DNA of 64,000 bases from Bufo bufo (taxonomy: Eukaryota > Chordata > Amphibia > Anura > Bufonidae), in NCBI RefSeq assembly GCF_905171765.1, contig NC_053390.1, positions 334,458,294 through 334,522,293 on the forward strand, written 5' to 3'. The notes beneath the pieces were generated by a model. The model was not told the DNA's origin. It saw nothing but the letters and a program-made list of their open reading frames with translations, and did not search any database. Shown piece after piece: positions 44,039 to 55,648 of this stretch (positions are counted from its first letter, which is position 1; every line of letters starts with the position of its first letter). Both the position numbers and the translations under genes were made by a program.

Positions 44039-45796
44039 ATGAGGAAAACATCTAATAAGGGACGCGGACGCGGACGTGGACATGGTCGTGGTGGTGTTAG
44101 TGGACCCTCTGGTGCTGGGAGAGGACGTGGCCGTTCTGCCACAGCCACACGTCCTAGTGAACCAACTACCTCAGGTCCCAGTAGCCAGCAGAATTTACAG
44201 CGATATTTGGTGGGGCCCAATGCCGTTCTAAGGATGGTAAGGCCTGAGCAGGTACAGGCATTAGTCAATTGGGTGGCCGACAGTGGATCCAGCACGTTCA
44301 CATTATCTCCCACCCAGTCTTCTGCAGAAAGCGCACAGATGGAGCATGAAAACCAAGCCCATCGGTCTGTCACATCACCCCCATGCATATCAGGGAAACT
44401 GTCTGAGCCTCAAGTTATGCAGCAGTCTCTTATGCTGTTTGAAGACTCTGCTGCCAGGGTTTCCCAAGGGCATCCACTTAGCCCTTCCCCAGGGGTGGAA
44501 GAGATAGAATGCACTAACGCACAACCACTTATTTTTCCTGATGATGAGGACATGGGAATACCACCTCAGCACGTCTCTGATGATGACGAAACACAGGTGC
44601 CAACTGCTGCGTCTTTCTGCAGTGTGCAGACTGAACAGGAGGTCAGGGATCAAGACTGGGTGGAAGACGATGCAGGGGACGAAGAGGTCCTAGACCCCAC
44701 ATGGAATGAAAGTCGTGCCACTGACTTTCACAGTTCGGAGGAAGAGGCAGTGGTGAGACCGAGCCAACAGCGTAGCAAAAGAGGGAGCAGTGGGAAAAAT
44801 CAGAACACCCGCCGCCAAGAGACTCCGCCTGCTACTGACCGCCGCCATCTGGGACCGAGCACCCCAAAGGCAGCTTCAAGGAGTTCCCTGGCATGGCACT
44901 TCTTCAAACAATGTGCTGACGACAAGACCCGAGTGGTTTGCACGCTGTGCCATCAGAGCCTGAAGCGAGGCATTAACGTTCTGAACCTTAGCACAACCTG
45001 CATGACCAGGCACCTGCATGCAAAGCATGAACTGCAGTGGAGTAAACACCTTAAAAACAAGGAAGTCACTCAGGCTCCCCCTGCTACATCTTCTGCTGCT
45101 GCCGCCTCGGCCTCTTCTGCTGCTGCTGCCGCCGCCTCAGCCTCTTCCTCCGCCTCTGGAGGAACGTTGGCACCTGCCGCCCAGCAAACATGGGATGTAC
45201 CACCAACACCAACACCTGCGTCACCAAGCATCTCAACCATGTCACACGGCAGCGTTCAGCTCTCCATCTCACAAACATTTGAGAGAAAGCGTAAATTCTC
45301 ACCTAGCCACCCTCGATCCCTGGCCCTGAATGCCAGCATTTCTAAACTACTGGCCTATGAAATGCTGTCATTTAGGCTGGTGGACACACACAGCTTCAAA
45401 CAGCTCATGTCACTTGCTGTCCCACAGTATGTTGTTCCCAGCCGCGACTACTTCTCTAAGAGAGCCGTGCCTTCCCTGCACAAACAAGTGTCCGATAAAA
45501 TCAAGTGTGCACTGCGCAACGCCATCTGTGGCAAGGTCCACCTAACCACAGATACGTGGACCAGTAAGCACGGCCAGGGACGCTATATCTCCCTAACTGC
45601 ACACTGGGTAAATGTAGTGGCGGCTGGGCCCCAGGCGGAGAGCTATTTGGTGCACGTCCTTCCGCCGCCAAGGATCGCAGGGCAACATTCTTTGCCTCCT
45701 GTCTCCTCCTCCTCCTACTCAGCTTCCTCCTCCTCTTCTTCCACCTGCTCATACAGTCAGCCACACACCTTCACCACCAACTTCAGCACGGAGTAA
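44039..45796 (+). CDS. hAT transposase, N-terminal 585 codons
   Basis: Starts at ATG 44039, just after the leader repeats. Residues 1-32 are Gly/Arg-rich (GRGRGRGHGRGG), a likely nuclear and nucleic-acid-binding tail. An acidic region lies at about 150-235. A BED zinc finger has ligands Cys301, Cys304, His325 and His330 (CTLC and RHLHAKH). A Ser/Ala low-complexity linker covers 350-375. The RNase H-like core begins with Asp505 in LTTDTWTS, the first catalytic residue of hAT enzymes. The frame ends at 45794-45796 because five bases are missing relative to the sister copy at about 50670; the protein continues in another frame from 45797. Transposases of this type cut and paste the element by hairpin intermediates in the nucleus. 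Confidence 0.88.
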   Translation: MRKTSNKGRGRGRGHGRGGVSGPSGAGRGRGRSATATRPSEPTTSGPSSQQNLQRYLVGPNAVLRMVRPEQVQALVNWVADSGSSTFTLSPTQSSAESAQMEHENQAHRSVTSPPCISGKLSEPQVMQQSLMLFEDSAARVSQGHPLSPSPGVEEIECTNAQPLIFPDDEDMGIPPQHVSDDDETQVPTAASFCSVQTEQEVRDQDWVEDDAGDEEVLDPTWNESRATDFHSSEEEAVVRPSQQRSKRGSSGKNQNTRRQETPPATDRRHLGPSTPKAASRSSLAWHFFKQCADDKTRVVCTLCHQSLKRGINVLNLSTTCMTRHLHAKHELQWSKHLKNKEVTQAPPATSSAAAASASSAAAAAASASSSASGGTLAPAAQQTWDVPPTPTPASPSISTMSHGSVQLSISQTFERKRKFSPSHPRSLALNASISKLLAYEMLSFRLVDTHSFKQLMSLAVPQYVVPSRDYFSKRAVPSLHKQVSDKIKCALRNAICGKVHLTTDTWTSKHGQGRYISLTAHWVNVVAAGPQAESYLVHVLPPPRIAGQHSLPPVSSSSYSASSSSSSTCSYSQPHTFTTNFSTE

Positions 45797-47459
45797 ACGT
45801 CAGCAGGCCATTCTGAAACTCATATGTTTGGGGGACAGGCCCCACACCGCACAGGAGTTGTGGCGGGGTATAGAACAACAGACCGACGAGTGGTTGCTGC
45901 CGGTGAGCCTCAAGCCCGGCCTGGTGGTGTGCGATAATGGGCGAAATCTCGTTGCAGCTCTGGGACTAGCCGGTTTGACGCACATCCCTTGCCTGGCGCA
46001 TGTGCTGAATTTGGTGGTGCAGAAGTTCATTCGCAACTACCCCGACATGTCAGAGCTGCTGCATAAAGTGCGGGCCGTCTGTTCGCGCTTCCGGCGTTCA
46101 CACCCTGCCGCTGCTCGCCTGTCTGCGCTACAGCGTAACTTCGGCCTTCCCGCTCACCGCCTCATATGCGACGTGCCCACCAGGTGGAACTCCACCTTGC
46201 ATATGCTGGACAGACTGTGCGAGCAGCAGCAGGCCATAGTGTAGTTTCAGCTGCAGCACGCACGGGTCAGTCGCACTGCGGATCAGACCCACTTCACCAC
46301 CAATGACTGGGCCTCCATGCGAGACCTGTGTGCCCTGTTGCGCTGTTTCGAGTACTCCACCAACATGGCCAGTGGCGATGACGCCTTTATCAGCGTTACA
46401 ATACCACTTCTATGTCTCCTTGAGAAAACACTTAGGGCGATGATGGAAGAGGAGGTGGCCCAGGAGGAAGAGGAGGAAGAGGGGTCATTTTTAGCACTTT
46501 CAGGCCAGTCTCTTCAAAGTGACTCAGAGGGAGGTTTTTTGCAACACCAGAGGCCAGGTACAAATGTGGCCAGACAGGGCCCACTACTGGAGGACGAGGA
46601 TGAGGAGGAGGTGGAGGAGGATGAGGATGAAGCATGTTCACAGCGGGGTGGCACCCAAAGCAGCTCGGGCCCATCACTGGTGCGTGGCTGGGGGGAAACA
46701 CAGGACGATGACGATACGCCTCCCACAGAGGACAGCTTGTCCTTACCTCTGGGCAGCCTGGCACACATGAGCGACTACATGCTGCAGTGCCTGCGCAACG
46801 ACAGCAGAGTTGCCCACATTTTAACGTGTGCAGACTACTGGGTTGCCACCCTGCTGGATCCCCGGTACAAAGACAATGTGCCCACCTTACTTCCTATACT
46901 GGAGCGTGATAGGAAGATGCGTGAGTACAAGCGCACGTTGGTAGACGCGCTACTGAGAGCATTCCCAAATGTCACAGGGGAACCAGTGGAAGCCCAAGGC
47001 GAAGGCAGAGGAGGAGCAAGAGGTCGCCAACGCAGCTGTGTCACGGCCAGCTCCTCTGAGGGCAGGGTTAGCATGGCAGAGATGTGGAAAAGTTTTGTCA
47101 CCACGCCACAGCTAACTGCACCACCTCCTGATACGGAACGTGTTAGCAGGAGGCAACATTTCACTAACATGGTGGAACAGTACCTGTGCACACCCCTCCA
47201 CGTACTGACTGATGGTTCGGCCCCATTCAACTTCTGGGTCTCCAAATTGTCCACGTGGCCAGAGCTAGTTTTTTATGCCTTGGAGGTGCTGGCCTGCCCG
47301 GCGGCCAGCGTTTTGTCTGAACGTGTATTCAGCACGGCAGGGGGCGTCATTACAGACAAACGCAGCCGCCTGTCTGCAGCCAATGTGGACAAGCAGACGT
47401 TCATAAAAATGAACCAGGCATGGATCCCACAGGACCTGTCCATCCCTTGTGCAGATTAG
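45797..47459 (+). pseudogene. hAT transposase, C-terminal half
   Basis: Continues the 44039 frame after a 5-base deletion. It shows the second catalytic Asp in LVVCDNGRNL at about 45935, HIPCLAHVLNLVVQKF, the RW pair in VPTRWNSTLH, an acidic insertion domain, and the hATC dimerisation block with the third catalytic residue Glu in VLSERVFSTAGG (residue 335 of the frame starting at 46317), ending at 47459. A single stop TAG at 46242-46244 stands where the sister copy has GAG (Glu). Apart from these two lesions the roughly 1130-residue enzyme looks complete. Confidence 0.88.
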
Positions 47460-47569
47460 ATATTAACTACCTCCCCTTAACAATATATTATTCTACTCCA
47501 GGGCACTTCCTCATTCAATACTATTTTTAATTTCATTTTACCATTATATTGTGGGGCAACCCAAAGTTG

Positions 47570-48380
47570 AATGAACCTCTCCTCTGTCTTGGTGCCGGGG
47601 CCTAAATGTGTGACAGTGGCCTGTTCCAGTGGTGGGTGACATGAAGCTTGATTCTCTGCTATGACATGAAGACTGATTCTGCGCTGACATAAGGCCAGAT
47701 TCTCTGTTACGGGACCTCTCTCCTCTGCCTGGGTGCCTGGGCCTAAATGTGTGACATTGGCCTGTTCCAGTGGTGGGTGACGTGATGCCTGATTCTCTGC
47801 TATGACATTAAGACAGATTCTGTGCTGACATAAGGCCAGATTCTCTGTTACGGGACCTCTCTCCTCTGCCTAAGTGCCTGGGCCTAAATGTGTGACAGTG
47901 GCCTGTTCCAGTGGTGGGTGACGTGATGCCTGATTCTCTGCTATGACATGAAGACAGATTCTGTGCTGACATAAGGCCAGATTCTCTTTTACAGGACCTC
48001 TCTCCTCTGTCTGGGTGCCGGGGCCTAAATGTGTGACAGTGGCCTGTTCCAGTGGTGGGTGACGTGAAGCTTGATTCTCTGCTATGACATGAAGACAGAT
48101 TCTGCGCTGACATAAGGCCAGATTCTCTGTTACGGGACCGCTCTCCTCTGTCTGGGTGCCGGGGCCTAAATGTGTGACAGTGGCCTGTTCCAGTGGTGGG
48201 TGACGTGAAGCCTGATTCTCTGCTATGACATGAAGACTGATTCTGCGCTGACATGAAGCCAGATTCTCTGCTATGGCATGAAGAGACTGATTCTCTGCTG
48301 ACATGAAGCCAGATTCTTTGCTATGGCATGAAGAGACTGATTCTCTGCTGACGTGAAGCCAGATTCTCTGCTATGGGACC
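47570..48380. repeat. 3' tandem repeats of the nested hAT
   Basis: About five copies of a unit of about 142 bp (CCTCTCTCCTCTG start, GGGCCTAAATGTGTGACAGT), followed by about three copies of a 48-bp unit (ATGAAGCCAGATTCTCTGCT) at 48245-48380. The frames of 144 and 148 codons on the minus strand come from this array. Confidence 0.9.
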
Positions 48381-48678
48381 TCTGTCCAATTGATATTGGT
48401 TCATTTTTATTTTTTTAATTTTAATTTGAATTCATTTCCCTATCCACATTTGTTTGCAGGGGATTTACCTACATGTTGCTGCATTTTGCAGCCCTCTAGC
48501 TCTTTCCTGGGCTGTTTTACAGCCTTTTTAGTGCCCAAAAGTTCGGGTCCCCATTGACTTCAATGGGGTTCGGGTTCGGGACGAAGTTCGGGTCGGGTTC
48601 GGATCCCGAACCCGAACATTTCCGGGAAGTTCGGCCGAACTTCTCGAACCCGAACATCCAGGTGTTCGCTCAACTCTA

Positions 48679-48960
48679 GTCATTAAGAGATACACCCTTA
48701 ATACATTTGGGTTAGATTCAGAGATTTGAAATACAGCCATTTTGGGCGAACAAATCTTTAATTCAGGCCTACTGTGGGTCAGGCCGTGTGAGATACACCC
48801 TTTACATACAGGGGTTTGATTAAGGTATTTGAAATACAGCCATTTTGGGCAAACAAATCTTTAATTGAAGCCTAGTCTGGTTCAGGCTGTGTGAGATATA
48901 CCCTTTACATACTGTCGTTTTATTCTACTATTAATTAAACACCCATTTAGGGCAAGATCC
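48679..48960. repeat. Resumed leader repeats of the outer hAT
   Basis: Continues the 42200-42535 array after the nested element (AATACATTTGGGTTAGATTC on both sides). Confidence 0.8.
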
Positions 48961-48974
48961 TAAATTTGAGAAAT

Positions 48975-51900
48975 ATGAGGAGAGCGTCAAATAAGGGACG
49001 TGGCCCAGGTCGTGGTGCTGCTGGTGGAGCTCCTGTTGCAGGGAGAGGACGTGGTCAATTTGTGTCAGCTATATGCACAATTGAAACCCCTTCCTCAGGT
49101 GCGAGTAGGCGACAGAACCTGCAGCGGTATTTAATCGGGGCTAATGCGGCTCTACGAATGGTGAGGCCTGAACAAGTACAGGCGATAGTAGATTGGGTTG
49201 CTGACAGTGGATCCAGTTCCTTCACATTGTCTCCCACCCAGTATCCTGCTGAAAGACCACAGTTGGCACCTGCAGCCGATGTCCATCAGTCTTTCACCTC
49301 ACCCCCTTGCAAATCAGCCAAGCAGTCTGAGCCCCAAGTCATGCAGCAGTCTCTTCTGCTTTTTGATGACTCTGTTAGCAGGGTTTCCCAGGGCCATCCA
49401 CCTAGCCCTGCCCCTGAAGTGGAAGAGATTGAGTGCACCGATGCCCAACCACTTATCTTTCAAGATGAGTACATGGGATGACCATCGCAGCACGTCTCGG
49501 ATGATGACGAAACACAGGTGCCAACTGCTGGGGCTTTTTGGTGCGCAGACCGACAAGTAAGGCAGCGGTGAAGACTGGGTGGAAGATGATGTGGAGGACG
49601 ATGAGGTCCTCGACCCCACATGGAATCAAGGTCATGCGAGTGACCGATGTAGTTCGGAGGAAGGGGCGGTGGTCGCACAGAGCCACCAGCACAGCAGAAG
49701 AGGGAGCAGGGTGCAAAAGCGGAGCGGCCGTCCTGTAGACAGTACGCCTCCTACTGCCCACCGCAGCAAGGGACCGAGCGCACTAAAGCCAGCTCCAAGG
49801 AGTTCCCTGGCGTGGCAGTTCTTCAGACAATGTGCTGACGACAAGAAACAAGTGGTTTGCACGCTGTGCAAACAGAGCCTGAAGCGAGGCATAAACGTTC
49901 TCAACCTGAGCACAACCTGCATGACCAGGCATTTAAGTGCAAAGCACTAGCTGAAGTGGAGTAGACACCTAAAAAACCAAGAAAAGTCTCTGGCTCCTCC
50001 TGCTTCCTCTTCTGCTTCAGTCTTGGCCTCTTCATCCACCTCTGGAGTGACAGTGCCACCTACCACCTTGCAAACAAAGGATCTTCCAGCAACACCACCA
50101 CCTGGGTCACCAAGCATCTCCACAATGTCCCACGGAAGCGTTCAGCTCTCCATCTCCCAAACGCTGGAGAGGAAAAGGAAGTACCCCCCTACCCACCCGC
50201 GATCACTAGCCCTGAATGCCAGCATTTCAAAATTACTGGCCTTTGAAATGCTGTCATTCTGTCTGGTGGAGAGTTTTAAAGGCCTTATGGCGGTGGCTGT
50301 CCCACAGTACGTCGTGCACAGCCGCCACTACTTTTTCCAGGAGAGCCATCCCTTCCCTGCACAACCAAGTAGGGGACAAAATCAGGTATGCACTGCACAA
50401 AGCCTTCTGTGGCAAGGTGCACCTCACTACGGATACATGGACCAGTAAGCACGGTCAGGGGCGTTATATGTCCATAACAGCACACTGGGTGAATGCAGTG
50501 GCGGCTGGGCCTGAGGTGGATAGCAGTTTGGCGCATGTCCTTCCACCACCAAGGATTGGAGGGCGCTTCAGTTTGCCTCCTGTTGCTTCCTCCTCCTACT
50601 CTGCTTCCTCTTCCTCTACCAGCTTCTCATCCGGTCAGCGTAACACCTTCACCACCAACTTCAGCACAGCCAAGGGTAAACAACAGCAGGCAGTTTTAAA
50701 ACTTATCTGTTTGGGGGACAAACCCCACACCGCGCAGGAGCTGTGGACGGGCCTTGAACAACAGACCGATGACGAGTGGTTTGTGCCAGTCATCCTCAAG
50801 CTCGGCCTGGTGGTCTGTGATAATGGGTGAAATCTCGTAGCAGCTCTGGGACTAGCCGGTTTGACACAGATCCCTTGCCTGGCGCATGTGCTGAATTTGG
50901 TGGTGCAGAGATTCCTTAAAAATTACCCCGATATATCAGAGCTGCTGCATAAAGTGTGGGCCGTCTGTGCGCGCTTTCGGCGTTCTCACCCTGCTGCTGC
51001 TCGCCTGTCAGCCCTGCAGTGTAACTTCGGCCTTCCCGCTGACCGCCTCATATGCGACGTGCCCACAAGGTGGAACTCCACCTTGCACATGCTGGCCAGA
51101 CTGTGCGAGCAGCAGCAGGCGATAGTAGAGTTTCAGCTGCAGCATTCACGGGTGAGTCGCTCGGCGGAACAGCACCAATTCACCACCAATGACTGAGCCT
51201 CCATGCGAGACCTTTGTTCCTTGTTGCGCTGTTTTGAGTACTCCACCAACATGGCCAGTGCCGATAACGCCGTTCTCAGCGTTACTATCCCACTTCTATG
51301 CCTCCTTGAAAAAACGCTCCTGGCAATGATGGAAGAGAATGTGGCACAGGAGTAGGAGGAGGAAGAGGGATCATTTTGTAGGGTTTCCGGGCCAGTCATT
51401 ACCAAGTGGCTCAGACGGTGGGTTCCTGCACCCACAAACCCAAGGTACACAATTGTCTGGCCAGGGCACAGTTCTGGAGGATGACGAGATGGAGGAACCA
51501 TGTTCATAGCAGGGTGGTACCCAGACCAGCTCATCGCTATCACTGGTGCGTGGATGGGGGGATACAGAGGACACAGACGATACATCCTCCACAGAGGACA
51601 GATTTTCGTTGCCTCTGGACAGCCTTGCACACATAAGCGATTACATGCTGGAGTGTCTCCGCAACGACCGCCGAGTTGGCCACATTCTAACTTGTGCTGA
51701 TTACTGAGTGGCCACGCTGCTGGATCCCCGTTACAAGGACAACGTACCGTCCTTAATTCCGTCACTGGAGCGTGATCGTAAGATGCGCGAGTATAAGCGC
51801 ACGCTGGTAGATGCGCTGCTGGTGGCATTCCCACCTGACAGCGGGGGCACAGTGGAAGCACAAGGCGAAGGCAGAGGACGAGGAAGAGGTCGCCAATGCA

Positions 51901-52310
51901 GCTGGGGCACCGCCAGCACATCAGAAGGCAGGGTTAGCATGACCGAAATGTGGAAAAGCTTTGTCAGCACGCCACAACAACCAGCACCACCAGCTGATAT
52001 GGAACGTCTTAGCAGGAGGCAGCAGTTCACCAACATGGTGGAGCAGTATGTGTGCACACGCTTACACGTACTGAATGATGGGTCTGCCCCCTTCAACTTC
52101 TGGGTCTCCAAATTGGGCACATGGCCTAAGCTTGCCCTTTACGCCTTGGAGGTGCTGGCCTGCCCTGCAGCCAGTGTATTATCTGAACGTGTGTTTAGCA
52201 CGGCAGGGGGCGTCATCACAGACAAGCGCAGCCGCCTGTCCACAGCCAATGTGGACAAGCTCACGTTAATTAAAATGAACCAGGCATGAATCCCTCAGGA
52301 CTTGTCCGTA
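48975..52310 (+). pseudogene. Outer hAT transposase, decayed
   Basis: Homologous along its whole length to the nested copy. Start ATG 48975 (MRRASNKGRGPGRG); acidic region; BED finger at about 49850-49950 (CTLC and RHLSAKH); first catalytic Asp in LTTDTWTS at about 50440; second in VVCDNG at about 50820; RW in PTRWNSTLH at about 51075; hATC with LSERVFSTAGG at about 52180. Premature stops lie at 49479-49481, 49948-49950, 50828-50830 and near 51194, 51356 and 51706, with frame changes near 49550 and 50350. Much more decayed than the nested copy, as expected for an older host element. Confidence 0.88.
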
Positions 52311-52554
52311 CCTTGTGCAGAATAGACATGTATACCGGCAGCGCAATTGCTCATGTTTGTATTTTGGATATTTCACACTCTTTTGGAGTGTACCTTAATT
52401 TTACAAAATTAAATTAAAACCAAAAACCTGTGTTGGCTATCTCGTCCTCCTCCACCGCCGCTTCCACCTACTCCGCTACGTCCACCGCCTCCTCAAACTC
52501 CTACTCCATATGGAACTCTTTTTTGTATGTGTTTTATTTTATATCATTTCACTA

Positions 52555-53280
52555 CTTTGTCATTTACATTTTCTGGTGAAATTCACCAATTTTTGGGTGT
52601 ATATTACCACTGCTATACCTAGTACGCCGTTTAAAAAAATAAATAAAATGTCATTAATATTTTCGGGTGAAATTTACCAATTTTTGGGTGTATAGTACCA
52701 CTGCTATACCTAGTAGGCCGGTTAACAAAAAAATAAAATTGTCAGTTTCATTTTCGGTTGAAATTCAAAATTTTTTGGGTGTGAAGTACCACTGCTATAC
52801 CTAGTAGACAGGTTAAACAATAAAACAATTTGTCTGTTAGATTTTATGGTGAAATTCACCAATTTTTGGGTGTATAGTACCACTGCTATACCTAGTAGGC
52901 CGGATAACAAAAAAAAAAAAAATTGGCATTAACATTTTCTGGTGAAATTCATCAATTTTTTGGTGTGATGTACCACTGCTTTCCTATTAGACCGGTAAAA
53001 AAAAATAACATTTGTCAGTTACATTTTATGGTCAAATTCACAAATTTTTTGGTGTAATTATACCCCTCCTCTACCTATTTGACATCTTAATAAATTTCAA
53101 TAATTTTTATTTTACATTTTCGGGTGACAATAAAGAATTGTTTTCTGTCATAGACCCCTGCTCTACCAAGTAGACAGGTTGATTAATTTCTGTAATTTTT
53201 CTGTTACATTCTTGGGTTGACAATTTTAGACGTGAATAAACCCCTGCTCTGCATAGATGACAGGGGATAAAATTTCTGAA
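52555..53280. repeat. Tandem repeat, about 92-bp unit, hAT 3' region
   Basis: About seven degenerate copies carrying GGTGAAATTCACCAATTTTT and GTACCACTGCTATACCTAGT. The GGTGAAATTCACC core is self-complementary. Confidence 0.85.
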
Positions 53281-53689
53281 TGCTTCTTTAATTGGTGCGC
53301 GCCACCTCCTTTGATTCAATGCTTAAACTTAAACAAGTTGTACCACATTTAAGCTTCAATACTTTGTCCCACATTTCCGCTATACTCTTTTGGCCAACAT
53401 TTGCGCCTCAATAGCTTTTCCCACAATTCCGCTTGACTCCTTTGGCCCACATTTGGGCTTCTGTAATTTGTCCCACATTTGCGCCTCAATAGCTTTTCCC
53501 ACATTTCTTCTCGATCCCAAATTTTTAAAATAAATTTATCTCCCTTAAGTTTGGTCTCTTTTTCTCACGCTCCCTCTCCGGCCTGGAACCCTGATTCCCC
53601 ACCACCAGTAATCACCATGGTAGGCGCATAAAAGAACATCAAAAGTTGATAGAGCAGATATCAAATTGGATCGTGAACATCACGGGGAC
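53281..53689. other. AT-rich part of the hAT 3' region
   Basis: Contains loose repeats of TTTGTCCCACATTTGCGCCTC-like phrases (about 53340-53520). No coding potential seen. Confidence 0.5.
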
Positions 53690-54040
53690 GTGCGACATGG
53701 TGGGGCAGTAAGTATGCACACGCATACACGAACTGACAGGGGTCAGCCCCTGCAACTTCTGGGTCTCCAAATTGGGCACCTGGCCTGAGCTTGCCCTTTA
53801 CGCCTTGGAGGTGCTGGCCCGCCCTGCAGCCGGTGTATTGTCTGAAAGTGTGTTTAGCACGACTGGATGGTTATATTTCCCAATGTTCTGGGGTGTACCC
53901 TAATTTAAAAAAATAAAAATACATTTTAAAACATAAAGCAGTGCAGGCTACCTCCTCCTCCTCCACCGCCACTTCCACCTACACCGCCACATCTGCCGCC
54001 TCCTCAACCTCCTACTCCATATGGACCTGGTCCTCCTAGA
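53690..54040 (+). pseudogene. Second fragment of hATC and its downstream sequence
   Basis: About 180 bp re-encode the hATC end (GTWPELALYALEVLARPAA and the SESVFSTT region), followed by sequence matching 52440-52510 (CCTCAACCTCCTACTCCATA). The outer hAT therefore has two copies of its 3' coding end, the second truncated on both sides. Confidence 0.82.
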
Positions 54041-54069
54041 TCAAGATTATTTTTTTTTATTTTTACGTA

Positions 54070-55648
54070 CACTGCTCAAAAAAATAAAGGGAACACAAAA
54101 ATAACACATCCTAGATCTGAATTAATTAAATATTCTTCTGAAATACTTTGTTCTTTACATAGTTGAATGTGCTGACAACAAAATCACACAAAAAAAAAAC
54201 ATGGAAATCAAATTTTTTAACCCATGGAGGTCTGGATTTGGAGTCACCCTCAAAATTAAAGTGGAAAAACACACTACAGGCTGATCCAACTTTGATGTAA
54301 TGTCCTTAAAACAAGTCAAAATGAGGCTCAGTAGTGTGTGTGGCCTCCACGTGCCTGTATGACCTCCCTACAACGCCTGTGCATGCTCCTGATGAGGTGG
54401 CGGACGGTCTCCTGAGGGATCTCCTCCCAGACCTGGACTAAAGCATCTGCCAACTCCTGGACAGTCTGTGGTGCAATGTGACGTTGGTGGATAGAGCGAG
54501 ACGTGATGTCCCAGATGTGCTCAATTGGATTCAGGTCTGGGGAACGGGCGGACCAGTCCATAGCATCAATGCCTTCGTCTTGCAGGAACTGCTGACACAC
54601 TCCAGCCACATGAGGTCTAGCATTGTCTTGCATTAGGAGGAACCCAGGGCCAACCGCACCAGCATATGGTCTCACAAGGGGTCTGAGGATCTCATCTCGG
54701 TACCTAATGGCAGTCAGGCTACCTCTGGCGAGCACATGGAGGGCTGTACGGCCCTCCAACGAAATGCCACCCCACACTATTACTGACCCAATGCCAAACC
54801 GGTCATGCTGGAGGATGTTGCAGGCAGCAGAACGTTCTCCACGGCGTCTCCAGACTCTGTCACCTCTGTCACATGTGCTCAGTGTGAACCTGCTTTCATC
54901 TGTGAAGAGCATAGGGCGCCAGTGGCGAATTTGCCAATCTTGGTGTTTTCTGGCAAATGCCAAACGTCCTGCACGGTGTTGGGCTGTAAGCACAACCCCC
55001 ACCTGTGGACGTCGGGCCCTCATATCACCCTCATGGAGTCTGTTTCTGACCGTTTGAGCAGACACATGCACATTTGTGGCCTGCTGGAGGTCATTTTGCA
55101 GGGCTCTCGCAGTGCTCCTCCTGTTCCTCCTTGCACAAAGGCGGAGGTAGCGCTCCTGCTGCTGGGTTGTTGCCCTCCTACGGCCTCCTCCACATCTCCT
55201 GATGTACTGGCCTGTCTCCTGGTAGCGCCTCCATGCTCTGGACACTACGCTGACAGACACAGCAAACCTTCTTACCACAGCTCGCATTGATGTGCCATCC
55301 TGGATAAGCTGCACTACCTGAGCCACTTGTGTGGGTTGTAGACTCCGTCTCATGCTACCACTAGAGTGAAAGCACCGGCAGCATTCAAAAGTGACCAAAA
55401 CATCAGCCAGGAAGCATAGGAACTGAGAAGTGGTCAGGTCACCACCTGCAGAACCACTCCTTTATTGAGGGTGTCTTGCTAATTGCCTATAATTTCCACC
55501 TGTTGTCTATCCCATTTGCACAACAGCTTGTGAAATTGATTGTCACTCAGTGTTGCTTCCTAAGTGGACAGTTTGATTTCACAGAAGTGTGATTGACTTG
55601 GAGTTACATTGTGTTGTTTAAGTGTTCCCTTTATTTTTTTGAGCAGTG
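54070..55648 (-). mobile_element. Complete Tc1-like element, 1579 bp
   Basis: Perfect 27-bp inverted ends starting CACTGCTCAAAAAAATAAAG, flanked by TA at 54068-54069 and 55649-55650. A shared inner motif (GAAATCAAA) about 150 bp from the left end and about 80 bp from the right end suggests further subterminal binding sites. It interrupts the 3' region of the outer hAT. Intact ends plus an intact frame make it the youngest-looking element here. Confidence 0.95.
54328..55398 (-). CDS. Tc1-like DD34E transposase, apparently intact
   Basis: Uninterrupted 356-codon minus-strand frame; Met16 (MRRSLQPTQ) is a plausible alternative start giving 341 residues, the usual Tc1 length. It has a first HTH at about 17-60 ([20 protein letters not shown]), a GGGRRR basic hook at 70-75 and a second HTH at about 96-122 ([14 protein letters not shown]). 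The catalytic triad is Asp167 ([10 protein letters not shown]), Asp258 (LMQDNARPH) and Glu293 ([12 protein letters not shown]), with 34 residues between the last two. The glycine-rich VIVWGGIS lies near 207, and it ends GGHTHY. The enzyme would bind the element's inverted ends and move it by cut and paste into TA. No frameshift, stop or missing key residue is seen. Confidence 0.93.
   Translation of the reverse strand: MVTFECCRCFHSSGSMRRSLQPTQVAQVVQLIQDGTSMRAVVRRFAVSVSVVSRAWRRYQETGQYIRRCGGGRRRATTQQQERYLRLCARRNRRSTARALQNDLQQATNVHVSAQTVRNRLHEGDMRARRPQVGVVLTAQHRAGRLAFARKHQDWQIRHWRPMLFTDESRFTLSTCDRGDRVWRRRGERSAACNILQHDRFGIGSVIVWGGISLEGRTALHVLARGSLTAIRYRDEILRPLVRPYAGAVGPGFLLMQDNARPHVAGVCQQFLQDEGIDAMDWSARSPDLNPIEHIWDITSRSIHQRHIAPQTVQELADALVQVWEEIPQETVRHLIRSMHRRCREVIQARGGHTHY

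Larger units (their letters stand above)
42536..48678 (+). mobile_element. Nested hAT element (BED-finger type), 6.1 kb
   Basis: Ends TAGGGATGAGCGAACCCGAA and CGCTCAACTCTA, with an 8-bp target duplication. Order: left end, 5' tandem repeats, transposase in two frames (44039-47459), 3' tandem repeats, right end. It interrupts the leader of a related hAT element, so one member of this group inserted into another. It is the best preserved hAT in the window: one frameshift and one stop codon. Confidence 0.88.

Noticed and set aside
44039..47459. Domesticated host ZBED-type gene
   Set aside because: The frame has a frameshift and a stop, and lies inside inverted ends with an 8-bp target duplication, so it is a transposon copy.
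47808..48304. Minus-strand 144- and 148-codon frames
   Set aside because: Derived from the 142-bp 3' tandem repeat of the nested hAT.
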